Shown piece by piece: positions 32,716 through 40,533 of a stretch of DNA of 64,000 bases. The notes beneath the pieces are model-generated. The model saw only the letters and a program-made list of their open reading frames with translations, ran no database searches and had not been told where the DNA came from. How positions within the stretch are numbered: position 1 is the stretch's first letter; each line of letters starts with the position of its first letter. Made by a program: the position numbers and the translations under genes. This DNA is from Aurantibacter sp034110465 (lineage in GTDB: Bacteria; Bacteroidota; Bacteroidia; Flavobacteriales; Flavobacteriaceae). The stretch is from assembly GCA_034110465.1 (NCBI GenBank), contig JAWUZD010000012.1, forward strand, positions 124,001 through 188,000, written 5' to 3'.

Positions 32716-33450
32716 TTACTCTTCAAACACAAACCATTTTTTCTCCATATAAACATTACCCAACAATTTTCCTTTTTTTAAAACGGCAATTTCCATAAAC
32801 ATTTCTTGAGTAGATAAATACTTTAAAACCATATCACTCATAGATTGTGTATGGTAATATGAACCATATTCACAATTGTATGGATTATTCTCTACATCGT
32901 TAGTAAATACAGATATTAGAATCATTTTCTTAGACTCAATATTTTTATATTGATATCCAAATATTTTAAGTTCACTATGTATATTTTCAGGAACCCAAAT
33001 TGTACTATCTTTTTCTATATATACTTTAGAAGGCTTAATTACAATTAACTCCAACTGTTTTAATTTTACTGAACCTTTACAAACATTACCTTCTTCTTCT
33101 CCATCTATCCAAACGTTTAATTTTTGTGTTCGTTCTTCTGTAAGTTCTTTTAAAAATAGAGAAACACACATTGAATAAACGCTACCATAGTCTAGTTGTT
33201 TGTTTTCAGCAGGAAATTTCATTTCAAGTTCTGCATCACGGTAAGCAATCCAAATTTTTTGAGTTTTTCTAAGTTTTTCAATAAAAACAGTATCGGTTTT
33301 ATACTTGGAAAGTATTTGCTTGTAAACATTGTTTAGGTTAGCGTCTGCTTTTTTATAAGCATTACTAGCTTCTTTGTTCATTTCAGATTGTGTCTGTGAA
33401 AAACAAGTAAAATTAATAGATAAGAATAAAATTAGGATTAAGTGTTTCAT
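32716..33450 (-). CDS. LprI-like (DUF1311) secreted protein
   Basis: 244 residues, cleavable signal 'FLSINFTCFSQT'. Residues about 25-105 match the lysozyme-inhibitor LprI domain (DUF1311): 'ANLNNVYKQILSKY', 'LRKTQKIWIAYRDAELEM', 'GSVYSMCVSLFLKELTEER', with two cysteines that may pair (including 'EGNVCKGS'). The C-terminal half is not recognised. LprI-type domains bind lysozyme in some bacteria; here a lytic transglycosylase gene lies two genes upstream, compatible with a cell-wall role, which is inference. Confidence 0.78.
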   Translation of the reverse strand: MKHLILILFLSINFTCFSQTQSEMNKEASNAYKKADANLNNVYKQILSKYKTDTVFIEKLRKTQKIWIAYRDAELEMKFPAENKQLDYGSVYSMCVSLFLKELTEERTQKLNVWIDGEEEGNVCKGSVKLKQLELIVIKPSKVYIEKDSTIWVPENIHSELKIFGYQYKNIESKKMILISVFTNDVENNPYNCEYGSYYHTQSMSDMVLKYLSTQEMFMEIAVLKKGKLLGNVYMEKKWFVFEE

Positions 33451-33483
33451 AGATACTTTTTGATTATTTTTTGAAATAAAACT

Positions 33484-34467
33484 CTACTCCAAAACCTTAA
33501 TGCTCTTAATAATAGCTTCTAACTCAAACATATAATCACGTTTATTTACAGATGGCGCAAAAGCAAAACCTTCGGCAGCTACATATCGGTTATTTTTTAT
33601 GTCTTTAATTAGAAAAGTAGTAAATGGTCCAGCCATCCAAGCGCCATCTACATCCCAAGTTCCTCGCATTTCAAGGGTTGGTTTTTTGTCTAAAGTTGTA
33701 GTATAGAAAAATGGTGAATACGCTTCTTCGGTTTTCATAAAAGAACCTTCGGTTGGTCCAGGAATATGTTGTTTTCCAATACTATCTCTTACTCCAATTA
33801 CTTGCTGTATAATAGTAGAATCGTTTTTTATTCTATCCATAGGAATCTCATAAACCATAACATTTAGTGTTCCCGTATTAATATCTCGTCTTAACCAGAA
33901 AAAATCATCTGTAGCTTTTGCAATTCTATAAAACGACGGAAACTTAATACTAATACCTAAACTATCTTTTAAAGATTTACCTTCTTCACTTAATGATTTA
34001 GCAATTAACCTTTGGCGTTCTGTAATTTCTTCAGCTTTTAAAGCATTTATAATTTTATCTTTTTTCTCGATTAAGACACGACTAATTTGTTGTGGATCTT
34101 TACCTTGAACAATAACTACTTTTTGTGGTTTTGCATATACGTTTCGTTTAATAATAACTTTAGGCGCATCTCCTTTTTCAATTTTTAAAATGATACGGTT
34201 TTTAGTCGCAAAGTCCGAAAATACAGACGTAGGAATCTGATTAATATTAAACAAAGGTTCTTTTTGTGGTAAACCATCTACTGGCGCAGCAAAAACGGTT
34301 CTAATGGTTTCTCCAACTGCACCATTCCAACTTTCGTTATCTGTAACTACAGATAAATGATTTAAGTTCCCGTTAGAGTCTGATAAATAAATTTTGTTTT
34401 TAGAGTTCTCGTCGTTACAAGACCAAAGTGTAATAACTACTAATAAAAGGCTTAAAATACGTTGCAT
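33484..34467 (-). CDS. DUF4837 family lipoprotein
   Basis: 327 residues, lipobox ending at Cys16 (LWSCNDE). Family blocks: 'LSVVTDNESWNGAVGETIRTVFAAPVDGLPQKEPLFNI'-type opening, 'GKDPQQISRVL', 'FYRIAKATDDFFWLRRDI' and 'TEGSFMKTEEAYSPFFYTT', 'EMRGTWDVDGAWMAGPF', as in the Bacteroidota-specific DUF4837. Function unknown. It begins 11 bases after the stop of the lytic transglycosylase gene, with which it is probably cotranscribed. Confidence 0.83.
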   Translation of the reverse strand: MQRILSLLLVVITLWSCNDENSKNKIYLSDSNGNLNHLSVVTDNESWNGAVGETIRTVFAAPVDGLPQKEPLFNINQIPTSVFSDFATKNRIILKIEKGDAPKVIIKRNVYAKPQKVVIVQGKDPQQISRVLIEKKDKIINALKAEEITERQRLIAKSLSEEGKSLKDSLGISIKFPSFYRIAKATDDFFWLRRDINTGTLNVMVYEIPMDRIKNDSTIIQQVIGVRDSIGKQHIPGPTEGSFMKTEEAYSPFFYTTTLDKKPTLEMRGTWDVDGAWMAGPFTTFLIKDIKNNRYVAAEGFAFAPSVNKRDYMFELEAIIKSIKVLE

Positions 34468-34478
34468 AATAATTGGTT

Positions 34479-36023
34479 TTACTTAGAAACTTTTAAAGTT
34501 TGTCCTAATTTTAATTTAGTACCACTAATATTGTTCCAATCTTTCAAATTCTGAACAGAAACATTAGAATATTTTCTTGAAATACTCCAAAGTGAATCGC
34601 CACTTTTAACTTTATATGTTTTTCCTGAACCTGAAACAGTTGTTTTTGGGGTGCTTTTTTGGGCTGAAGAACTTATTGATCCTGATGGATTACGTGGATA
34701 AATCGTTAAACGTTGTCCAATTTTTAAATTATTATTTCTTAAACCATTCCACTTTTTTATCTGACTAACACGAACTCCAAATTTTCTAGCAATTTTCCCT
34801 AAATAATCTCCAGATCTAACCTTGTATCTTGTTTTACTTTCGGCTTTAAGTAATTGTGGTAATGGTTTTTCACGCTTTTCGTTATCTTCTTTAACTAGAG
34901 CATATAAATCAGCTTCATTAGCCACAAATGGCCCAATAGCTTCTCTTGGTAATCTTAAAGTGTAATTTTTTCCTTCAATAAAAGGAATAATATCTAATTT
35001 ATAAGATGGATTTAAGTATTGTAATTCTTCAACATTTACACCTGTATATTCAGAAACTTGATCAAAAGAAATGGTTTGTTTTACTCTAATCGTATCCGTT
35101 TCTCTGTAATAATATTGAGGTTTGTGCTTTACAAAACCGTGCTCTTCAGCATATTCAAAAATATACATTGTTGCCAAAAACGCAGGAACATAACCAGCTG
35201 TCTCACGAGGTAAATTTGGTCTAATATTCCAGTAATTTTTATAACCGCCAGAACGTCTAATGGCTTTATTTACATTTCCAGGTCCAGAATTATAAGCCGC
35301 TAAAGCTAAATCCCAATCGCCAAAAATTTTATATAAAACACCTAAATATACTGCTGCAGTTTGAGTAGACTTTACAGGATCAGAACGTTCGTCTACATAA
35401 CTACTAACATCTAAACCATATTGTTTTCCTGTAGCAAACATAAATTGCCATAAACCTGTTGCACCAACACGAGATCTTGCCCTAGGTTTTAAAGCCGATT
35501 CTACAATTGCCAAATATTTCATCTCTAATGGAATATCTAAATTATCGAACTCTTGCTCAAATAATGGAAAATAATAAGCGCTTAAACCCATTAAACGTTC
35601 CATTGATTGGTGTCTGTTTTTCAACCAATTTTTAATCACACTTTCTAATTGCGGATTGTATTCTACGTTAAAAGGTGTTCTAGCATTTAAGCGTTTTAAC
35701 CTTGCCTTTAAAGTATCTGTTGGTAATTCTGGGTAATAAACCGCTTCGTATTTTAAGTTAGTTACATCTCTATAAATCGTGTCAAATAAAGTGGTGCTAT
35801 ATAATTCTTCGCGCCACTTCTCGTCGAATTTGGCTGCTTGTTCATTATCTAAAAAAGTTCTAATAGAATCGTTTTCTACTTCTTGAGTAATCTCTAGATT
35901 TTTGTAAGTTTTACCATCAATAACACTATCAATTTTAATTGTTTTGTTTTCAATTGAAGGTGAATTTTGCGCGGATAATGTAAGTGATAAAAAAAAGGCG
36001 AAATATATAAAGAGTTTGTTCAT
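34479..36023 (-). CDS. LysM-domain lytic transglycosylase (MltD-like)
   Basis: 514 residues, signal 'FFLSLTLSAQN'. SLT domain with catalytic Glu175 in 'LAIVESALKPRARS', then 'GATGLWQFM' and 'YNSGPGNVNKAI'. Two LysM modules at the C-terminus (about 397-442 and 468-512), each starting 'YKVxSGDxL' and ending 'LKxGQxL'. The enzyme cleaves peptidoglycan glycan chains with anhydro-muramic ends in the periplasm and is anchored to the wall by LysM. First gene of an apparent unit with the DUF4837 and LprI-like genes. Confidence 0.92.
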   Translation of the reverse strand: MNKLFIYFAFFLSLTLSAQNSPSIENKTIKIDSVIDGKTYKNLEITQEVENDSIRTFLDNEQAAKFDEKWREELYSTTLFDTIYRDVTNLKYEAVYYPELPTDTLKARLKRLNARTPFNVEYNPQLESVIKNWLKNRHQSMERLMGLSAYYFPLFEQEFDNLDIPLEMKYLAIVESALKPRARSRVGATGLWQFMFATGKQYGLDVSSYVDERSDPVKSTQTAAVYLGVLYKIFGDWDLALAAYNSGPGNVNKAIRRSGGYKNYWNIRPNLPRETAGYVPAFLATMYIFEYAEEHGFVKHKPQYYYRETDTIRVKQTISFDQVSEYTGVNVEELQYLNPSYKLDIIPFIEGKNYTLRLPREAIGPFVANEADLYALVKEDNEKREKPLPQLLKAESKTRYKVRSGDYLGKIARKFGVRVSQIKKWNGLRNNNLKIGQRLTIYPRNPSGSISSSAQKSTPKTTVSGSGKTYKVKSGDSLWSISRKYSNVSVQNLKDWNNISGTKLKLGQTLKVSK

Positions 36024-36102
36024 AGTAGGTTTTATAGAATATAACGTGATTTAAAGCTAAAATCGTACATTTTTATTGAATTATAATAGATTTAGCCATA
36101 AA

Positions 36103-36138
36103 AAAAGCCAAACTATTAATAAAAATAGTTTGGCTTAA
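36103..36138 (-). terminator. Terminator of pgk
   Basis: AAGCCAAACTATT and AATAGTTTGGCTT form a perfect 13-pair stem; the minus strand continues with a T run after the stem. Confidence 0.88.
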
Positions 36139-36160
36139 ATATATTTATAAAATTACTTTA

Positions 36161-37348
36161 CTATTTTAAAATAGCGGCAATTCCAGGTAGTGTTTTTCCT
36201 TCTAAACTCTCTAACATTGCTCCGCCACCAGTACTAACGTAGCTTACCTTTTTTTCAAAACCAAACTGTTTTACTGCAGCAACAGAATCTCCACCACCAA
36301 CAAGTGAAAAAGCGCCATTTTGAGTAGCTTCTGCAATAGAGTTTCCTAACTCAATAGTTCCATTAGCAAATTTTTCTAATTCAAAAACACCTAAAGGTCC
36401 ATTCCATAAAATGGTTTTACTGTTTAAAACAACCTCATTAAAAGTCTTTATAGATTCTGGTCCAGCATCTAATCCCATCCAACCATCTGGAATACTATTA
36501 ATATCGCAAATCTTTGTGTTTGCATCATTACTAAAAGCATCTGCTACTATAGCATCTGTAGGAATATGAACTTTAACGTTTTTAGCTTCGGCTTGTTTTA
36601 AAATATCTAAAGCCAATTCCATTTTATCGTCTTCACAAAGCGAGTTTCCAATGTTTCCACCTAATGCTTTAATAAACGTAAAGGTCATTCCTCCACCAAT
36701 AATTAAATGATCAATTTTATCTAAAATATTTTCAATAATGGTAATTTTAGATGACACTTTTGCACCACCTAAAACTGCTAAAACTGGTTTTTCTCCAGTT
36801 TGCATTACTTTATCTATACTTTTAATTTCTTGCTCTAATAATAATCCAAAACATTTATTTTCTGGAAAGAAATCTGCCACAACTGTTGTAGAAGCGTGAG
36901 CTCTATGTGCTGTTCCAAAAGCGTCGTTTACATAAATATCTCCTAACTTAGATAGTTGCTCTGCAAAAGCACTATCTCCAGAAGTCTCTTCTGAGTGAAA
37001 ACGTAAATTTTCAAGAATTAAAATTTTTCCTGGTTCTAAGTTAGCAACAGCAGCTTCTGCTTCCGCACCAACACAATCTGAAACAAACTGAGTTTCTACA
37101 CCAATAATATCTTCCACCTTATTCACAATATGCTTTAAAGAAAACTCATCTTGAACACCTTTTGGTCTTCCTAAATGTGACATTAAAACACAACTTCCGC
37201 CATCTTCTAAAATTTTAATTATAGTAGGCTTTGCTGCTTGAATTCTTGTAGCATCTGTTACTTTAAATTCATTATTTAAAGGCACATTAAAATCTACACG
37301 AATTAATGTTTTTTTGTTTTTAAAATTAAAGTCGTTTAGGGTTCTCAT
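36161..37348 (-). CDS. pgk: Phosphoglycerate kinase
   Basis: 395 residues, full length. 'LIRVDFNVPL' at the N-terminus, 'LMSHLGRPKG', 'ENLRFH' and 'VLGGAKVSSKI' substrate and hinge motifs, and C-terminal 'SLVGGGDSVAAVKQ' and 'VSTGGGAMLE' nucleotide-binding motifs are all present. It makes ATP and 3-phosphoglycerate in glycolysis. Monocistronic, with TATATTTG box upstream and terminator downstream. Confidence 0.97.
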   Translation of the reverse strand: MRTLNDFNFKNKKTLIRVDFNVPLNNEFKVTDATRIQAAKPTIIKILEDGGSCVLMSHLGRPKGVQDEFSLKHIVNKVEDIIGVETQFVSDCVGAEAEAAVANLEPGKILILENLRFHSEETSGDSAFAEQLSKLGDIYVNDAFGTAHRAHASTTVVADFFPENKCFGLLLEQEIKSIDKVMQTGEKPVLAVLGGAKVSSKITIIENILDKIDHLIIGGGMTFTFIKALGGNIGNSLCEDDKMELALDILKQAEAKNVKVHIPTDAIVADAFSNDANTKICDINSIPDGWMGLDAGPESIKTFNEVVLNSKTILWNGPLGVFELEKFANGTIELGNSIAEATQNGAFSLVGGGDSVAAVKQFGFEKKVSYVSTGGGAMLESLEGKTLPGIAAILK

Positions 37349-37379
37349 TAAAGATTAATTTAGGTTATAAATCTGAGTT

Positions 37380-37387
37380 CAAATATA
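37380..37387 (-). promoter_or_regulatory. -7 box of pgk
   Basis: TATATTTG on the minus strand, 31 bases before the pgk start. Confidence 0.55.
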
Positions 37388-37458
37388 AGAAATTGCGTAC
37401 AACATTATTTTAATTGTTTTAAATACTATAATATACAAGCTCATTTTTACGAACTTCT

Positions 37459-37466
37459 TATATTTG
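37459..37466 (+). promoter_or_regulatory. -7 box TATATTTG of the delta prime gene
   Basis: Exact TAnnTTTG ending four bases before the ATG, the same spacing as at sufS; a leaderless transcript is likely. Confidence 0.6.
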
Positions 37467-37470
37467 TGTT

Positions 37471-38625
37471 ATGCTATTTTCGGAAATCTTAGGGTTATCA
37501 CATATAAAATCTCACTTATCTAAAAGTGTAGAGAATGGTCGTATTCCACACGCACAATTATTTGTTGGACCAGAAGGTTCGGGTACATTACCTATGGCTA
37601 TTGCTTATGCACAGTATATTTTATGTGGAAATACAAATGCAGAAAACACAAACGGAAACGAAGCTTGTAATATAAAATTCAATAATTTTTCGCATCCTGA
37701 TTTGCATTTTGCTTTTCCTGTTACTACCAACGATAAAATTAAAAGGCATCCAGTTTCTTCTCATTTCTTACCAGAATGGCGCGAATTATTAAAAGAACAA
37801 CCTTATGGTAATCTATTTGATTGGTATAAACGTTTAGGCGTAGATAATAAGCAAGGACAAATTGGAGTAGACGAAGCTTTAGATATTAATAAGGCTTTAG
37901 CGTTAAAATCTTTTGAAGGTGGCTATAAAATTATGCTGATTTGGATGGCTGAAAAGATGAATACTGCTGCTGCCAATAAGCTTTTAAAACTAATTGAAGA
38001 ACCGCCAAACAAAACCGTTTTTCTTTTAATTGCAGAAGATGAAGAGCAAATTATAAACACGATTAGGTCGCGTTGTCAAGTATTACATTTTCCACCTTTA
38101 GCTCAAGATGATATTAAATCAGGTTTAATAAAACAGTATAATTTACCAGAAAATGAAGCTATAAAAATAGCACATCAAGCCGATGGAAATTATAATAAAG
38201 CCTGCGATTTAGTCTATCAGGATTCCGAAGATTTACAATTCGAAACTTGGTTTATTACGTGGATTCGTTCCGCATTTAAAGCCAAAGGAAACAAATCTGC
38301 TATTCACGATTTAATAGGTTGGAGCGAAGAAATTTCTAAAACAGGTAGAGAAACTCAAAAGTTGTTTTTACAATTTTGTATTGAGTTTTTTAGACAAGCT
38401 ATGCTTTTAAATTATGGCGCAGATAGTTTGGTTTATTTTGAAACACAAACTAAAGGATTTGATCTTTCTAAATTTGCCCCTTTTGTACATAACAATAACA
38501 TTTTAGACATTTCTGAAGCTTTACAAGATGCTATTTATCATATAGAACGCAACGGAAATTCAAAAATTATTTTAACCGATTTATCAATAAAACTAACGCG
38601 TTTACTTCACGCAAAAAAAGACTAA
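37471..38625 (+). CDS. holB: DNA polymerase III delta prime subunit
   Basis: 384 residues. RarA/clamp-loader AAA+ start 'ILGLSHIKSHLSKSVENGRIPHAQLFVGPEG' is typical; the P-loop (33-40, GPEGSGTL) lacks the lysine, as in delta prime subunits that do not bind ATP. 'LIWMAEKMNTAAANKLLKLIEEPP' and 'TIRSRCQ' (SRC motif) follow. It belongs to the clamp loader of the replisome. Cysteines of a zinc site are only partly seen ('LCGNTN...EACN'). It is followed by a DoxX gene two bases downstream. Confidence 0.9.
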   Translation: MLFSEILGLSHIKSHLSKSVENGRIPHAQLFVGPEGSGTLPMAIAYAQYILCGNTNAENTNGNEACNIKFNNFSHPDLHFAFPVTTNDKIKRHPVSSHFLPEWRELLKEQPYGNLFDWYKRLGVDNKQGQIGVDEALDINKALALKSFEGGYKIMLIWMAEKMNTAAANKLLKLIEEPPNKTVFLLIAEDEEQIINTIRSRCQVLHFPPLAQDDIKSGLIKQYNLPENEAIKIAHQADGNYNKACDLVYQDSEDLQFETWFITWIRSAFKAKGNKSAIHDLIGWSEEISKTGRETQKLFLQFCIEFFRQAMLLNYGADSLVYFETQTKGFDLSKFAPFVHNNNILDISEALQDAIYHIERNGNSKIILTDLSIKLTRLLHAKKD

Positions 38626-38627
38626 CT

Positions 38628-39026
38628 ATGGAACAACTATTAGCTAACATTACAGAAATTATTTTATTAGTATTCTTAACTATCACCTTTTTACAATCTG
38701 GTATAGATAAAATGCTTGATTGGAACGGAAACGTATCTTGGTTAAAAGGTCATTTTAAAGACACTTTTTTAGGTAAAATGGTACCTTTAAGCGTAGGAAT
38801 TATTTTAGTAACAGAAGTTATTGCAGGAATTTGCACACTAATTGGTTGTTACGAATTAGCTTTTACAGAAGACATAACCTTTGCGTTAATAGGTGCAATT
38901 TTATCTTGTGTTACTTTACTAATGTTGCTATTTGGACAACGTTTAGCTAAAGATTACGAAGGCGCTAAAACCATAGCGGTTTACTTTATACCAGCTATAT
39001 TCTTATTGTTTCTTTTAAGCAACTAA
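38628..39026 (+). CDS. DoxX family membrane protein
   Basis: 132 residues with four hydrophobic helices (about 8-25, 50-70, 80-97, 112-130). 'FLQSGIDKMLDWNGNVSWLKGHF' resembles the DoxX/SURF4-like start seen in Bacteroidota. Function unknown; DoxX proteins are often linked to thiol redox at the membrane. Two bases behind holB, so cotranscribed. Confidence 0.75.
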   Translation: MEQLLANITEIILLVFLTITFLQSGIDKMLDWNGNVSWLKGHFKDTFLGKMVPLSVGIILVTEVIAGICTLIGCYELAFTEDITFALIGAILSCVTLLMLLFGQRLAKDYEGAKTIAVYFIPAIFLLFLLSN

Positions 39027-39043
39027 AAGTTCCCGCTTTTCAA

Positions 39044-39072
39044 TTGTTGTATTAGATTATTGCCTAATTTTG
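39044..39072 (+). promoter_or_regulatory. Promoter of asd: TTG - 18 bases - TAATTTTG
   Basis: TTG at 39044-39046 and TAATTTTG at 39065-39072 have nearly ideal spacing for the Bacteroidetes -33/-7 promoter. The -7 box lies inside the reading frame upstream of the ATG, supporting the downstream start for asd. Confidence 0.65.
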
Positions 39073-39092
39073 TTTTGATAAATTTTTTAAAG

Positions 39093-40103
39093 ATGAAAGT
39101 AGCAGTAGTTGGCGCAACAGGAATGGTTGGAGAAGTTATGTTAACCCTTTTAAAAGAACGAAATTTTCCTATTACAGAACTAATTCCAGTAGCTTCAGAA
39201 AAATCGGTTGGAAAAACTATTTCTTATAATGGTAAAAGTTATACTATTATAGGTTTACAAGATGCTGTAAATTTAAAACCAGATATTGCTTTATTTTCTG
39301 CTGGCGGAGAAACCTCTTTAGAATGGGCTCCAAAATTTGCGGCAGTTGGAACTACGGTTGTAGATAATTCTTCGGCTTGGCGGATGGACGAAACAAAAAA
39401 GTTAATTGTTCCAGAAATTAATGCGTCGGAATTAACAAAAAACGATAAAATTATTGCAAACCCTAACTGTTCTACCATTCAATTGGTTATGGCGTTAGCA
39501 CCATTACATAAAAAATACAAAATGAAACGCGTTGTTGTTTCTACTTATCAATCGGTTTCTGGTTCTGGAATTAAAGCCATCAAACAATTAGAAAACGAAA
39601 TTGCAGGCATAAAAGGCGAAATGGCTTATCCGCATCCAATTGGTAAAAATGCATTACCACAATGCGATGTTTTTGAAGAAAATGGTTACACTAAAGAGGA
39701 AATGAAATTAACCAGAGAACCTCAAAAAATTCTTAACGATCGTACCTTTTCCATATCGGCAACTGCAGTTAGAATTCCTACTGCTGGCGGACATAGCGAA
39801 TCTGTAAATGTAGAATTTGAAAACGATTTTGATTTAAAAGATATTAGAATCATTTTAAGTGAAACACCTGGAATTGTAGTTCAAGATAATCCTGCTACAA
39901 GTACTTATCCAATGCCAATTTATGCGCATAATAAAGATGATGTTTTTGTAGGTAGAATTAGACGAGATGAAACACAAGCTAACTCTTTAAATATGTGGAT
40001 TGTTTCAGATAATCTGCGTAAAGGTGCAGCAACAAACACCATTCAAATTGCAGAGTATTTGGTTGAAAATGGATTGGTTTGTAAAGAAATTAAAAAAAAT
40101 TAA
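39093..40103 (+). CDS. asd: Aspartate-semialdehyde dehydrogenase
   Basis: 336 residues from the ATG of 'MKVAVVGATGMVGE'; an 11-codon extension from an upstream TTG is unlikely because the promoter box lies within it. NADP site GATGMVG at 8-14, catalytic Cys126 in 'ANPNCSTIQ' and catalytic His in 'TAGGHSESVNVEF'. It reduces aspartyl phosphate to the semialdehyde, leading to lysine/diaminopimelate, threonine and methionine. Confidence 0.95.
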   Translation: MKVAVVGATGMVGEVMLTLLKERNFPITELIPVASEKSVGKTISYNGKSYTIIGLQDAVNLKPDIALFSAGGETSLEWAPKFAAVGTTVVDNSSAWRMDETKKLIVPEINASELTKNDKIIANPNCSTIQLVMALAPLHKKYKMKRVVVSTYQSVSGSGIKAIKQLENEIAGIKGEMAYPHPIGKNALPQCDVFEENGYTKEEMKLTREPQKILNDRTFSISATAVRIPTAGGHSESVNVEFENDFDLKDIRIILSETPGIVVQDNPATSTYPMPIYAHNKDDVFVGRIRRDETQANSLNMWIVSDNLRKGAATNTIQIAEYLVENGLVCKEIKKN

Positions 40104-40104
40104 T

Positions 40105-40392
40105 ATGACATTATTCAATATGTTTTTAGGAATGATTGGACCATTTCAAATCATTATAATTTTAATCGTTTGCTTACTATTATTTGCTTTCCCTATTTAT
40201 TTAATTTTTTATAAAAAACATGAAGCTGAACACAATTTACCAATTTGGTGCAAAATATTATTAATTATTCCTTCTTTAACTTTGCTTGGAACAATAACAA
40301 GTTTGTATATTCTTTTTAGAAAAAAAATTTTGATAACACAAAATTATATAAATTTGATAGCTCTACTCGTAACTATGCTATTTTCCTGTTAA
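40105..40392 (+). CDS. Small membrane protein of unknown function
   Basis: 95 residues from the ATG located one base after the asd stop; a longer frame overlapping asd is a shadow. Two or three hydrophobic helices: about 12-32 ('QIIIILIVCLLLFAFPIYLIF'-like stretch), 50-67 and 78-92, with basic residues between. Likely cotranscribed with asd. I do not recognise a family; short proteins starting 'GPFQIIII' are common but unassigned in this group. Confidence 0.6.
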   Translation: MTLFNMFLGMIGPFQIIIILIVCLLLFAFPIYLIFYKKHEAEHNLPIWCKILLIIPSLTLLGTITSLYILFRKKILITQNYINLIALLVTMLFSC

Positions 40393-40465
40393 TTATGAGT
40401 ATTGTTTTCTCTGTTTTACAATTCTTTTTAACGTAGATAAAACCCTAATAAATATTTCAATTAAG

Positions 40466-40504
40466 TTAAAAGCACTTAACCATTCGCAGTTAAGTGCTTT
40501 TTTC
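40466..40504 (+). terminator. Terminator after the asd unit
   Basis: AAAAGCACTTAAC and GTTAAGTGCTTTT form a perfect 13-pair stem with an eight-base loop and a T run. Confidence 0.9.
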
Positions 40505-40533
40505 GTTAAATTTAGATTTTAAATACAAAACCT

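Noticed and set aside
40000..40104. N-terminal extension of the small membrane protein into asd
   Set aside because: It overlaps the conserved end of asd in another frame; the ATG at 40105 gives a normal membrane protein start.
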